Source: Spongilla lacustris (taxonomy: Eukaryota > Porifera > Demospongiae > Spongillida > Spongillidae). Taken from it: a stretch of DNA of 64,000 bases. Position numbers and translations under genes: made by a program. Positions 23,391 through 35,392 of the stretch are shown here, piece after piece (position 1 is the stretch's first letter; each line of letters begins with the position of its first letter). Below the pieces are notes generated by a model. It was not told the DNA's origin and ran no database searches. It saw nothing but the letters and a program-made list of their open reading frames with translations. The stretch lies in the NCBI GenBank assembly GCA_949361645.1, contig OX442416.1, positions 6,206,362-6,270,361 on the forward strand, in the 5' to 3' direction.

Positions 23391-24986
23391 ATGTCTCTAC
23401 AATATGAAATCAAATATTAAACCCTTCAAGACGCTGTTTGGGGACAATGTACTAATTGGAGGAAGGGGAGGGACTAAAACCATCATGTGGTACATGTACA
23501 TCCGGAATTTGTAAAAAGGAATTACGTGTAGAGGCACTAAAACATTCTAAGCAGATGAGGAGTGTCCATAAATGTGAAGGAGGAGCTGTTCAAAATATGC
23601 CCTTCTATATATGGGCTTGAACACAACGCATGTACATGTAGATATTAAGATTGTTAATACCAGCTGCAAACACCTTACATGCACCTGCTATACTCCACAC
23701 TCACAGACCACACCCATTGACCCTCTCAAAGACCAAACCCATGGGGCCACCTAGCAGCAGTCATTAACCCCACAACTTCTCTCTTATTTGACACACCCAT
23801 AGGGCCCTCTTAGCGGCAGTCATTAACCCCACAACCTCTCACTAACTGGCCACCCCCATTGGGACACACAGAAAAAAAAGCCCCATGTTTATATAAAAGA
23901 ATCTTTATCGCTTTCGCATACCTTTAATAAAATATTTCAGGTAAAACTGGTACTCGAACATAATTTTTAAAAACAGTAAAACGTAATCCTTGGTCGTTGT
24001 CACGAATAGCGTCACTCAATTGGGCATGGCCCGACGACATAGTATGTTTATTCATTTTTTGGAGTGTTATGTAATACCTTTGTATAGAGAGTTACGGATT
24101 TGTGCCGTATCATGAATATAATTAAAAACGCGATCAGCGTATAACTCACGAACCGAGAAACGGATAGCGTAGCTCTTTATTGCTATTGAGCCACAATGGA
24201 AAGACAATCATTTTCATACTTTGTTCAAGTCGCCAAACCGTTTACTTTAAGAGAACAAAAAAGGTAGTAGTTCTAGTTCCCAGACCTTGAGTTGTCCATA
24301 CATGTAGTCATCTTTATGGGTGAGTATAACTTGAGATAGGAAAGTTTTTAAAGAGCGCCAGTTACACCAAAACATCTAGAATTTACCTACCGACTGCCCC
24401 TTGGTGTCAGATATACATGTTTGGTATGAAGCAATAATTACGTCCGAGGACAGAAGCGTTCCCATGACAATACCCATACGTATAATTAGACATTTATGGT
24501 ACCATTATTGGCGTTGTCAAAATGCCTTCACAGGAACGAAAGAGAAAAAAGCGACACGAGGAATACGTCCTAAATCGAGGCTATGAGTTAGAGTCCTCCC
24601 AAGTTTGGTAACGATGCTGATGCTGAACAAAGGCGGGCGTCTGTTCGTGACATGTACATAGCAAATCTGGAGTCGAACTGAGCTTCTAAGAGGTGGTGAC
24701 AGGAAAAGAATTCTGTTGCGGTGCGAACTTCTAAGAGGCGGCGTTATGAACTGAACTCAGATGAGAAACGAGCTTCTAAGAGGCAAAGCTTGGCACGCGA
24801 GTTTCGATCTAGAACAGCTGCAAATGTAACATAACTGTAAACATTGTGTTGCTAGGCAATAAACATGGCATTACAACGGCTGGATTTTGTCACACAATTG
24901 TATTTATACTTGTACATTGTACTTATAGTATGTATGGGTTGCAAAGTACATGTACGCTTGTATACTAGTAGTCACACAAAAAAAAG

Positions 24987-25280
24987 TGAATGAAGCAAGA
25001 TATAAAAACAATCTCTCTGAGAAAGTTAGTGGTATATAGGATTTGAAGGCAATGGTGGTGTAAAAAGGAAGGGAACAAGGGATCAACAATGGTACAATTT
25101 TTTTGAATAGTCCTATATTTAGCAATGTAAAATTTATACATACTACGAAAGTGCTAAATATAAGACTAAAAAAATTTGTACCATCGTTGATCCCTTGTTC
25201 CCTTCCTTTTTACACCACCATTGCCTTCAAATCCTATATACCACTACTTTCTCAGAGAGAATGTTTTTATATCTTGTTTC
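24987..25280. mobile_element. foldback element with arms of about 130 bp
   Basis: ATGAAGCAAGATATAAAAAC at the left is the near-complement of the right end. The arms include CAATGGTGGTGTAAAAAGGA. The surrounding 24086-25277 is missing from unit B, and the right edge of that indel coincides with the foldback end. Confidence 0.8.
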
Positions 25281-25414
25281 ATTATAGTAGGTGAATATTG
25301 AATAAGTGCAGGACATTGAAATAACTTGAACGCTGCTTGCAACAAAACAAACCTTGCTAGAGTTCTATAATATCTATAATATAAGCTAGTTGAGCGTAGC
25401 GCGACCTTAGCATT

Positions 25415-27111
25415 CACGGCTGTTTGCGGCTGGACACTAGGTTGATAATTAGACAATACGGTATACGCCCCAAAAGCTGTAATGTTCGTACCTCATTATC
25501 CAAGTCGTTTTTAGCGAGCCATATACAACACATGCTGTAAGTTGTTCCGTTGAAACAAATAGCTCCTGCACACACCCTACCAGTCTAGTCAACAAAGTTA
25601 TCAACGCGCAAGAGCACTTCATTTGACTAATAGTTATGCGCAGGACGTTTTTACGCGCAATGTAACTTTGGAGGGTCTACTTCCAGCTCGTTGTACGGCC
25701 GAACCAACCCACTAAACAGGTCAGTAAGCAAGAACACTCAACAACACACATGGGAGAGCATATATATGATGTTCAGAACTAGCCACCTTTTTTTTTTACC
25801 ACTAAATCGGGCATCAGTATTTTATGAATAATTGGTTAGGTTTTGAATGGAGCACCACATGCCGAAAGGAAAGAGCGTTGCAGTGTGTAGCTGGTTCTTG
25901 GTGGAGGCTAGGGAAAAGAAATCAAGGAGTTTATATACCTGCCAAGAGTTTGCAGGTCATTTGTACACTTGTTTTTGCTATTAACACAAGCAATGATTGC
26001 TGGTGTTAATAGCTGAATGACAGAACATCTTGTGCTGGAAGCACAATATCAGCAGCTCACACCATTCACAAGCATAGTCCCTTTAAATTTTGAAGCAGCT
26101 ACAGTGTCTCATAATCCTGAGGGCACTGATGTGCAAGGTTCAAGGTGTTCAGTTGCAGTGGGGTTATATGTTCATGCTACTTCATAGACACTCCACTAAC
26201 TGCAACACAGCTAAAGGCAGCACCACAACTGATCCACACACTTATTAATGACATAGCATGGCGCACACCAGTGCAACTGATAAAGCCTGAAGTGAGACAA
26301 CATCTTGTCTGCCCCAAAGGTTGGCATTAACATGCTTTCAGCTAATTACAATTCACTGCTTTTTTTTTTTTGGTTGTTTTTTTTTTTTTTTTTTTAATGA
26401 GACCTTAGACAGCAAGTTGCAGAACAAAAAACGTGCCACGGGCAAGTAAATTAAAGTGCTTTGGCCTCCTGCATGGGAAAACAGCTGGAGCTGAATCCAT
26501 ACATGCCAGGTTCAAAGGACGTACCATTCAACAGACGTACCATGGCCCCCTTATTCAGTACCAGACAAAGTTCAGCAATTGGTACTTAATGTGAAGGAGC
26601 ATCTACCCTCCGTGGCTCCACAAAATGAGGCAGCGACCATCCTCCCAACTGGACCCAAGCGAATTCAGCAATGACCATATCGCTTTTCACGCGTAACTTT
26701 GGTACCACATATCACTAGCCAAAAAAAAAGGTGGCTTTTAGCAAATACCATTATCAGCTAGCACCTTCTAGCTACTTCAAGATTCAGCTTTGATTTCGAC
26801 TTTCTATGGGTTGGGTACGTAGATAACTCACTTCCAACAGGAGAGGTACATCGCTGGTTACCCGCTTTCACGAGCTATAACGCAGCGTGGCAACGAACCT
26901 GTAGCATGAGGTAAGCACTGTAAATAGAAAAACGATGCTGGCTTTATTTCGTGGTTTCAAACGGCGACAATAACCAATCTGTTCTGTGCTGGCTCACGTT
27001 TTTGTTCTGCTATGTGGTTGCCATGGGCGTTGCTAAGGCACGACGTAATCATTTCAATATTCCGGATAAATAACCTAGTGTCCACAAAATGTATGGCCGC
27101 AAACAGCCGTG
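25415..27111. mobile_element. 1.7 kb element with CACGGCTGTTTGCGGC terminal repeats (unit A only)
   Basis: The left end CACGGCTGTTTGCGGC is matched by GCCGCAAACAGCCGTG at the right, flanked by CATT. Unit B (around 47360) shows the unoccupied site TTAGCATTTAGG. Only short interrupted frames inside; superfamily unknown. Confidence 0.75.
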
Positions 27112-27923
27112 CATTTAGGCAGAGGCTATCAGATGGATGCAAATAGGCATATACAGGCTTGATACTGGGCTCACCTTCCGCCAAAATGCTATATGCCCAA
27201 CTAACCAACAACACCCAACTTAGCTGGTAATTCACTTCTGGAAATGCCGTAAATCGTTTTGTCGAGTGGCGTGAGCTAATGTGACTCGCGTGCGAGCGTG
27301 AACTTGTGGGTGGACGGCACTGTACTTCCTTGATGCTGTCCCCCATGTTAATATCATAGTATTCTTTGGGTTAATAGAGCGCAAACATGTTTTTAGAAAA
27401 ATAAAACAAACAGTTGATGTTTAATAAATTGCTTATTGATGTGCACTGATGTATTCATTTTTAGATTGATGGGAAGGATTTTATAAGCATTCCCCATAAA
27501 AAATTCTGTATTCAAACATTGCCCATATATGGATTACTGTTCATTTGGTTGCATACTATACATGTATGTTTTTGTTCATTATTTGATCGCGTGATCCATT
27601 TTTGAATTTTAGATTTTTTTGCTGGGCCTTGAAAGATAGGTCGAAATGAGAGGATTTCACGTTAGCTTCTAGGGCTCCGCCCCAGGCCCCGATGGAAGTA
27701 CTTAAAGCGCGCCCCCATACCCCCTAGCTGGGCGGGAGGTGTGTTCCCCTCCCGCACCCTCCCGGAACTACATCGCCCACCGGCGCCTCTCGAACCTATA
27801 TAATACAGATCGATCTATATATGTTGTCTCACCTGATTAAGGACTGGAGCGGTACTTTATAAGGCTGCTGTGAAGTGAGTACGCACGCGCTGCTCTTGAT
27901 CGGTTTAATAGAAACTGTTCTAT

Positions 27924-28017
27924 TAGTCTCGTACCCAGACCCGCACTCATGGATCGTATAGTGATCATGATGTAATCCATCAACAGCTGCGAGTGTGGGT
28001 CTGGATATACGAGACTA
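27924..28017. mobile_element. short foldback MITE TAGTCTCGTACCCAGACCC (unit A)
   Basis: Inverted ends TAGTCTCGTA...TACGAGACTA, about 94 bp. Related copies at 48144-48237 (duplicate) and 50922-51024 (independent, inside the hAT element). Confidence 0.85.
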
Positions 28018-28207
28018 GTATAGTGTTTTATACCAGTACAGTACACATGCTCATAATGCATAATGACGGTTTGGATATAAAGCAATGCATTATTAATTAG
28101 ACATGCGATACCATGTTCCTATAGCTCATGGTTACATGATGCATTAATACATGCAGTCTGGGTAGCGTGAGGACATCGAGACCATTTATTTAAATTAAAC
28201 AAGCCAT

Positions 28208-28550
28208 TTATCCAGCACACATTGCTTTGAATTTTGTGTCTCCAGCTACCTCAAATGTCCTCTGAAATGTCTTAACTCCCTTGACAGTGTCAAGGATGAC
28301 TGTGGGGGCCCATATCAATTAATAGAATGCACTTTTGTTCCAAAGCTTCACACATTCTAATAATGTCTCCAACACTTAAAGCACTACGTTCATCCTCCTC
28401 TTCCTCCCCAGCACTGTTGTCCTCATCCAACTCAGCCATTTTCCCTCATTTCATATTTAACCTGTTCAACAATCTCTTCATCTCCGGATCCTCCAGGGAA
28501 GAGATACATGTACTGTGACTCCCACCTCTCTCTCATCCACTGGTTCTAAC
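28208..28550 (-). pseudogene. unknown short coding exon, frameshifted copy (unit A)
   Basis: Minus-strand translation gives SSLEDPEMKRLLNRLN, an acidic stretch GEEEEDERSALSVGDI, EALEQKCILLIDMGP and, in another frame, VILDTVKGVKTFQRTF..KAMCAG-stop. An insertion near 28440 adds a stop before the acidic part. An extra C near 28307 shifts the frame, and one base fewer there would restore continuity with the C-terminal part. I do not recognise the family. Compare with 48427 in unit B. Confidence 0.4.
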
Positions 28551-29799
28551 ATCGTCGGAATTTCCCTAAGGTAATGTACTTAATTTTCTTTAATTCCTTT
28601 AAAGTTATTTGATATTCATCTTCAATTGCCTATAGCTTCAGCAGGGCCGTCGAGATCTAGAGCTGGCACGGGCCCCGGGGCTATGTAGACTAATATAGTC
28701 CCCATTAATGGATGCGGTCCCCATGCCATTGGGATGGGTGCGGTAGTTATAAGCACCGTACGCGTACAGGGGGAAATTATATCGCTTTCGTGTATTGGGT
28801 TATATATAACTATATCTAGTTCATGTGGCGAAAATTAAAAACGCATGCCGGTACGTCATTATGTAACATTATTTACCTACATGCATGTTACTGACGTGCA
28901 AAGCGCAATCCAGGAATTGTCCTGTGCAAACCCTGGATCCATGGTTTGTACAAACCATGGATTGGCCGCGCAATCCTGCCCTGGGATTGCTCGTGCGCGT
29001 AGATCTATAATATGTACATATCATGCAGTGTTAGCGATGGGTATATTGAATAACACGCGCGTGTTATTATGTACTTATATATAACATTTATACCAAAAAC
29101 AAAAAAAACTTTGAATGTTTAGTCACGAACACCTTCACCGACATAGCTAGGAACGACGAGGATCGCGATCTACATAACACTATTAACACCGGAATAAAAT
29201 GATAGTTTGTCATTCTAATTAGTCTTGGGCTGATTGAATTACGTGTACAAGCATTTGAAATGAAGTAATTTACACATTCATGGTCAATAAAAATCTTGAC
29301 GAATTCGAAATGATGTGTCTTCACATATTTCTGCTGAAACTGGTGATGGTGAGTGAAGAGTGATTTCTCAGTGGAAAATGTATTTCATATTTGGCAGCAT
29401 TATCGGAGGCTTGCCAAGCAACAGTACAAATGGAGACATGAAGCCTGCTCATCAAGATGTGATGAACCTTACCTCATTTTCAGGAGTTCTGAACCATGGC
29501 GCAGTTCACTGTGCATCAGTAGAGAACAATTGTATTTACACACCTTAGGGCTTTTTGTACTGTAATTTAAGTGTTACCTTTTATATGATAAATCCATGCA
29601 GGTACAGGAGAACAAAAGCCTCTGTAAATCTATACTGTGACCTGTATACGAACCATGTAAACAATCTTGTTATTGGCTCGTCACTATGAAGTATTAGAAA
29701 CTGTTCCCAGCTTGTTACAACCTGTTGCGAAGTTGCAGTGAGCCAAAACAATGTTGTGGTGAGGATGTTAATTTATATACACTTGTTCACTCCCTGCAG
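28551..29799. other. no confident gene; palindromes and short frames
   Basis: It contains the 22-bp loop-free palindrome CCATGGTTTGTACAAACCATGG (28939-28960) inside a larger CG-rich inverted structure (28905-29000). It also has two overlapping plus-strand frames near 29353-29565 with no recognisable domain, conserved in unit B at 49544-49756. Confidence 0.45.
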
Positions 29800-29885
29800 G
29801 TACATGTACTAGAGAAATACTACGAGATGTCAAAAGGCTAATACAAATCCAAGAACAGCTAGATAATGAGAAGTTTACTGATTGA
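29800..29885 (+). CDS. candidate terminal exon of an unknown gene (unit A)
   Basis: It follows a good pyrimidine tract and CTGCAG acceptor, and encodes (x)TCTREILRDVKRLIQIQEQL.. ending ..NEKFTD-stop, a charged helical tail. The counterpart 50034-50119 has the same 86-nt length and frame. Upstream exons could not be assigned and the product is unknown. Confidence 0.3.
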
Positions 29886-30574
29886 TGACTGTTGCTGTAT
29901 TGCTTGTTGCACGAGTCCAGATGCATATAGGAGTTTTTGAATCAATTTCTGCGCCCGCCAACATTTTCAAGCAGCTCATCGAGTGTTATTTCCATTTCAG
30001 ATGATTACCTGGATTGGGTGACACTGCTATTAGTAAGCAACTATTGGACGTATACAATACAAATGCAGTCTCGATTATAATATAGCGGTTTGTGTCCATG
30101 CCTGCACTCGCACATCCATTTACCAGTCACAAACTTTACACGTGATTCAGGTTAGATGTGCGTATTTTAAAAAGACAAACCTCCCAAAAACCACTTTCTA
30201 ACAGTATTTGCCTATACACATGTACTAGTACAGTGAAGTATCAACCCATTAATGTCACCATTTATTGCATCCACACACTTACCAGATCTTGTCTTGTAAG
30301 CAATTCTCCATCACACCTTGCCAATAAAACACTCAGCATTTCGTCTCAAAGACATCTCATAGCAGAAAGCTCGGTCATAGCATTGATGTCATCATCTTTC
30401 TGCTGCCGCTCCAACCTCTAAAAAAAGAATTACAAACGTGGAGCATCACGTGCCCGTTATTATTTGGAATCCCGTTTTTTTGTCACAGGCTTGTGAGTTG
30501 TGACAAGCAGAACTACACATTTGCTAGGATTTCAAACAAACGGCGTTTGACACGGCAATTGAAGTTGAAGAGGG
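29886..30574. other. no confident gene; end of unit A
   Basis: A minus-strand segment at about 30340-30420 reads RLERQQKDDDINAMTELSAM after an AG and stays open for 23 codons. It is also present in unit B (about 50590-50670). It may be an exon of the same unknown gene group as 28208-28550; not assignable. Confidence 0.35.
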
Positions 30575-30754
30575 GAGGAGTGAGAGGAGAGGAGGGAGAG
30601 GGGAGGAGGGAGAGGGGAGGAGGGAGAGGGGAGGAGGGAGAGGGAAGGAGGGAGAGGGGAGGAGGGAGAGGGGAGGAGGGTAAGGGTAGGAGGAGAGGGG
30701 AGGAGGGAGAGGGGAGGAGGGAGAGGGGAGGAGGGAGAGGGGAGGAGGGAGAGG
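30575..30754. repeat. GGGGAGGAGGGAGA polypurine tract at the unit A/B junction
   Basis: Regular GGGAGGAGGGAGAG units. It is the fusion of the right end of unit A with the intronic tract that opens unit B. Confidence 0.92.
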
Positions 30755-31002
30755 GGAAGCACATTTAAGAGACGAGAAGGAGAAAATGTTGGTAAGAGAT
30801 TCAGAGGTACACATGTACATGTATGTGCATAACAAGATGTGTTTTCAGTGACATGTTTACATGGATGTGTGTACATGTACAGGGAGTGTGTAGGGATACA
30901 ATTTAAGAATAACAAACCTCTTCAACATTGTTCACAACTGTCACCTACATGTACATGTATAGCATAAATGGAAACTGTAAAACATGTATATACCATACTC
31001 CC

Positions 31003-31732
31003 GTAGGCTGGGGGGGGGGGGGGGGGGCGGTGGGTTCGGTCGAACCCCACCCCCCTCTCCCCGCCCATCCAGGCTAGTTCCGCCTGCCCAGCTTGGTTCC
31101 TCCTGCCGAAGCTGGTTCCACTACTTTCCGCTTACCATATAAATAACTCGGTTATTCGTAGCTAATTAATCAATTAATTATTTTACATGATTATACAAAT
31201 GAAAAATTAGCTAAAACATGTACATAGTAAATATCGCTTCCAGAGTCTAGCTATAGCTCACAAGTGCTAGACTACTACAGAATTATGGAAGCAATTCAAG
31301 CGTTGCAAAGTATACATGTAGGTCCGGCTTGAGCTAGACAGAGTACTTTACAACGGCATTGTGCCGTTCGATTACAAAGTACACATGTACGTTTGGCTTG
31401 CAAGCTATAATTAACCTTCCTGGAAAGTTATAATTACACGAGACATATATACCGCCATGTATTTGGCGTGCCCTGGATCCACCGCTCTGACTGCAGTTTG
31501 TTGCGGACCATGTACAGCGATATTTACTATGTTGCATGTTTCTACGCAATTATGCAATGTTTGTGACTTCAACATTGCAAAAGTTCCAAAGCTCCCGGGC
31601 CTCCACCCCAGACCCCGATGGGGGAGCTTACAGCGCTCCACCATACCCCCTAGCTGGGAGGGAAGGTCCCTCCCCCACTAGTTAGTTCCACTCTCGTTGT
31701 TTCCCGAACCCCCCATCTCCCGACCAGCCTAC
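31003..31732. mobile_element. GC-rich insertion with GTAGGCTGG/CCAGCCTAC ends (unit B only)
   Basis: Absent from the matching WDR19 intron of unit A (8871-8925). The ends form a short inverted repeat followed by an 18-G run. The right part holds the GC-rich block ACCCCGATGGGGGAGCTTAC shared with 16080-16190 and 27670-27790. No coding capacity; target duplication unclear. Confidence 0.65.
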
Positions 31733-32115
31733 ATGCCTGCACACCACCACCACACACCTCCTTGAGAGAGAGGTAGGCCAGCCTGGTACCATTGGCCTCC
31801 CCAAGCATAGGCAACTTAACAAGGAAGGTGAGAACATGGCCTGGGGAGGAGGCAAGAAGAAAGGACGAACATTAGGCCTAATTGCTTATCTTTAGCACAC
31901 AAATTGAAAAAATTAACACACACTGCCTCCTTCTCTTTCCATCCTCCCCTACACTCTCACTCCCACATGCCCCTCCCCTACATCTCCATGTGTGCGTTAT
32001 GGGAGATGCTGGTGTATGTTCAGGGTGCCCAATGTAGTGGAAACAACAAATGGTGCTTGAAACATGTACATGTGTACATATATATCGTGGCCTACATTGT
32101 GCATGCATTTTTTAA

Positions 32116-33832
32116 CACCGGTTCCGTGAGAAACGAATGTTCTTTTAGGCTATTTTGTGGAAATCAAGTTTTAGAAAATTAGTCGAACTATGTTTTTTAG
32201 TCCCAAAAGCATAAGAACATAGAATTGAAACTCTTTGCATGAGGTTTTGCGCTATTTCTAGCGTCCTATGTGCTACTCGTCGTAACCTGCAACAAGCTTC
32301 ACAGATAAAAGTACACTTTTTTTTAAGCCTTTTCTAACACCAAAAACGGACCAAATATCCTTACCTTTGTAAGATGCATCAGTTTTATACACATTTAGAC
32401 TGTCTAACTGTATGCAAGCGTTGAAACCAGCACTTCTTATTATGTCGAACTTTGTGGCCGCGTTCCCAGACCAATGTATTATTCCGTGGGTGTGCAGTAT
32501 AATGTCGATCTTTGGCTGATATATAAGTCTACGCGTGCGCTATTTTCCATTTGCATACAGTCATATATAGTAGCGTTCATAGTACACATCAGAACATACA
32601 TGTATATATCATTATGTCATCACTGCTGCTCAACAGAAGCTGCTTGCATGTGCTCTGTCTGTTACTCGCTCTGGCTTATTTCCCGTCTTTTTGATGTGGT
32701 GGTGGTGGCTGCAGAGCTTGAGGTATACCTCCAGTCCCACTTGGAGAGATCTTTTTTCCATATCCAAATGCTCAAAGCTTATCCTTACCCTTCCAGAGCT
32801 CCCTTCATCACTTTTATGCTTTAGCCTAATGCAAAAAATATTGATACACACTCCTGGCAGTGGAAGTTTACTCACGGCCATGTGCTTGACCATGTGTAGT
32901 CATATGACAGCCACTGCCATGTGCAGTCATATGACAGCAAGCTACAGCATGTACAGTCATTTGACAGCAAGCCACAGGCATGCATGTGCAAACATATTAA
33001 AGCAAGCCATAGCCATGCATGTGCTTCTAACCTTCAAAATGTGTGCCTGAGATGCATGCTAGATCGAATCCATGTCTTCAATCACTGGTGTAACCTCAAT
33101 GTCTGCGGTATCTGGGTTACGCCCGAGCTACACATTCAGGATTTACAGCATGTGCAGTCATATGAAAGCAAGCCATAGCCATGCATGTGCTTCTAACCTT
33201 CAAAATGTGTGCCTGAGATGCATGCTAGATCGAATCCATGTCTTCAATCACTGGTGTAACCTCAATGTCTGCAGTATCTGGGTTATGCCCGAGCTACATG
33301 TACGTACATTCAGGATTTTACCGATCTGACAGAATTAGATAAAGCTATTGCCTTGCCTGGTTGACCAGGCGTACGTGGATGCCACATGCAGCATCTTATG
33401 CAGTTTGTTCCTGCATGGCACTTGTTGCTCGCTGGCTTCTGAGGATAATTTTTTATAGTACAAAAACATATAATGCGCATGCGCAAACTAATAAGTGTAA
33501 GTCTGGGTACGAGTATATATACCAAACAGAGCAGTTTGCACGTAAACTATGCTAGCTTTGAACATGCTATGCACTATACCATCAGATTTTGTTGAAAAGC
33601 AATAGGAAAAAAGTGTACCGATCAGCTTCGAACGTCAAAAAAACGGGAGAGTGCATAAGTCCTGATACAAGTATGTTGTTTTATATGTCACAAAGCTAAA
33701 ATTTATACCAAATGGCTCAGAGAGAGTTGGTCTATCAGAAAATATGCTTTCTAAAGTATACAGAACTTTTCCGACTAATTTTTCAAAAGGTCGGTTCGAC
33801 AAAAAATACATTCGATTCTCACGGAAGCAGTG
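32116..33832. mobile_element. TTAA-flanked element, 1.7 kb (unit B only)
   Basis: The left end CACCGGTTCCGTGAGAAACG and right end (complement CACTGCTTCCGTGAGAATCG) form an approximately 25-bp inverted repeat. TTAA at 32112-32115 and 33833-33836 suggests a piggyBac-type target. It contains a direct repeat of about 165 bp (around 33000-33150 and 33150-33310). No intact transposase. Confidence 0.78.
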
Positions 33833-33857
33833 TTAATTCTAAAAAGCAAACAAAAAA

Positions 33858-33905
33858 CATGTACATGTACATGTACATGTACATGTACATGTACATGTAC
33901 ATGTA
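33858..33905. repeat. (ACATGT)n palindromic hexamer array
   Basis: About eight uninterrupted ACATGT units, the longest run of a hexamer found in short blocks across the window. Followed by the palindrome ATTATCATTTCAT/ATGAAATGATAAT. Confidence 0.95.
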
Positions 33906-34600
33906 GCATTATTATCATTTCATAATGAAATGATAATTACATGTATGTACACATGTATATGTACATGTTGTACAACCATTTGAATACATTACATACATGT
34001 ATTGTATTCCCATGTGTTGATATGTGCATGTTGTACATGTATACATGTGCCATATTTTATACGAATAAGAAACAATATTACATGTACATGTACACAATGT
34101 ACATGTACTTGCCCCTCCCTACACCTTCACCCCTCCCACACACCCCTCCCCCTACATGTACCTTTGGATGCAACTACATGTAGCAGTGATTCTACATGTA
34201 TCATAACTGACCTTAGTCCTCATCCACATCAATGATGTGGTACACCTCCTTGAGGTCAGCCAGCTCATGGATCTTGACACTGGTGGTGGGTACAGGAAAC
34301 ATGTCACATGTACATGTACTGTAGTAAACAGGTTAGTAAACAGGTTACAGGTTGTAGTAAACAAAGTTAGGATGATTGAGGGACTAAATGTCTAGCTACA
34401 CCTTCTTGCAGTGCACTTGACACTGACATCATGCCTTCATGCATCTTACGGTTTCCCGATCAAGACCATTGCATTTCATTAACAACTTTCCCTTAATAAT
34501 AGGGCTTGAATAACTGAGGGTAATATACATATGTACATGTAGGATTGTCATGTGATGTCAATCGCAAGCAGTCCATTGGTAGCCATGGTGACAGAACCAT

Positions 34601-34806
34601 ATGTCCATCACCTCCCTCATCCCCAGGCCTACCATATGACCATCACCCCCTCATCCCCAGGCCTACCATACATGTATGTCCATCACCCCTTCATCTGCAG
34701 GCCTACCATATGTCCATCACCTCCCTCATCCCCAGGCCTACCATATGTCCATCACCTCCCTCATCCCCAGGCCTACCATATGTCCATCACCTCCCTCATC
34801 CCCAGG
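34601..34806. repeat. 35-bp minisatellite, unit B copy
   Basis: Counterpart of 11530-11705 with six units, two of them altered. Confidence 0.88.
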
Positions 34807-35097
34807 CCCACCTCACCTGTGGTCTCCACATGTAGCTGTTTGGCCTAAGGCAAGGGACAGCCCCACATCTCCAAGGTACATGTAGTTCTTATGGTTCATT
34901 GACTGGAACAGTTCCTGTAGACAAAGTGTGCACTTAATAGAGCATGCACTGCAGAGACTCTAGCACACACATACAAACATGTACATGTACATTTATACAC
35001 GTACACACTCACACACTCACAGGATTCCCACCTGTCCTATTTCATCTTTGTGAGTAGAGATGACAACAAGAAAGCCATTGCAGAAACCTAACATGAT

Positions 35098-35392
35098 GAA
35101 GCGAGGAGGGGAGAGGGAGGGAAGGAAGAGGGGAGAGGGAGGGGAGGGGAGGGAAAGAGGATGATATCATTATGTGAAGGCACGATATGGGTGCCCCACG
35201 GAGGGAGGGAAGGAGGAAGGGAGGGGGAGGGAGGAAGGGAGGGATGGAGGAAAGAGGAAGGAGGGAAGGAGGGGGAGGGAGGAAGGGAGGGGGAGGAAGG
35301 AAGGGAGGGGGAGGAAGGAAGGGAGGGGGAGGGAGGAATGGAGGGGGAGGGAGGAAGGGAAGGATGGAGGAAAGAGGAAGGAGGGAGGGAAG
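35098..35392. repeat. GGGAGG polypurine tract replacing a deleted WDR19 exon
   Basis: In unit A two such tracts flank exon 12248-12136. Here the exon is gone and the tracts are merged, consistent with a deletion between them. Confidence 0.85.

Larger units (their letters stand above)
22824..27322. mobile_element. 4.5 kb element with CAGTGCCGTCC terminal repeats and TA flanks
   Basis: The left end CAGTGCCGTCCGCCCACAAG and the complementary right end (CTTGTGGGTGGACGGCACTG) share about 30 bp of inverted repeat. TA lies at 22822-22823 and 27323-27324. The CAGTRCCGTCC start is shared with the element at 9976. It contains a minisatellite (23085-23390), a foldback (24987-25280) and a nested element (25415-27111). 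No transposase frame. The unit B copy, 45765 to about 47554, lacks its right end. Confidence 0.75.
8671..30754. repeat. segmental tandem duplication, unit A (about 22.1 kb)
   Basis: The unit starts at GAAGCACATTTAAGAG next to the polypurine tract and ends with the next tract before 30755. Co-linear counterparts in unit B include WDR19 exons, the zinc-finger gene, Tc1 and retroelement relics and foldback elements. Landmark pairs: 8837/30918, 12815/35758, 15170/39152, 18556/41734, 27924/48144. Differences are point changes, small indels and whole-element insertions. Confidence 0.93.

Noticed and set aside
29343..29570. Two overlapping frames beginning near 29353
   Set aside because: They are conserved in unit B only because the whole segment was recently duplicated. 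No splice-consistent connection to 29800-29885 was found.
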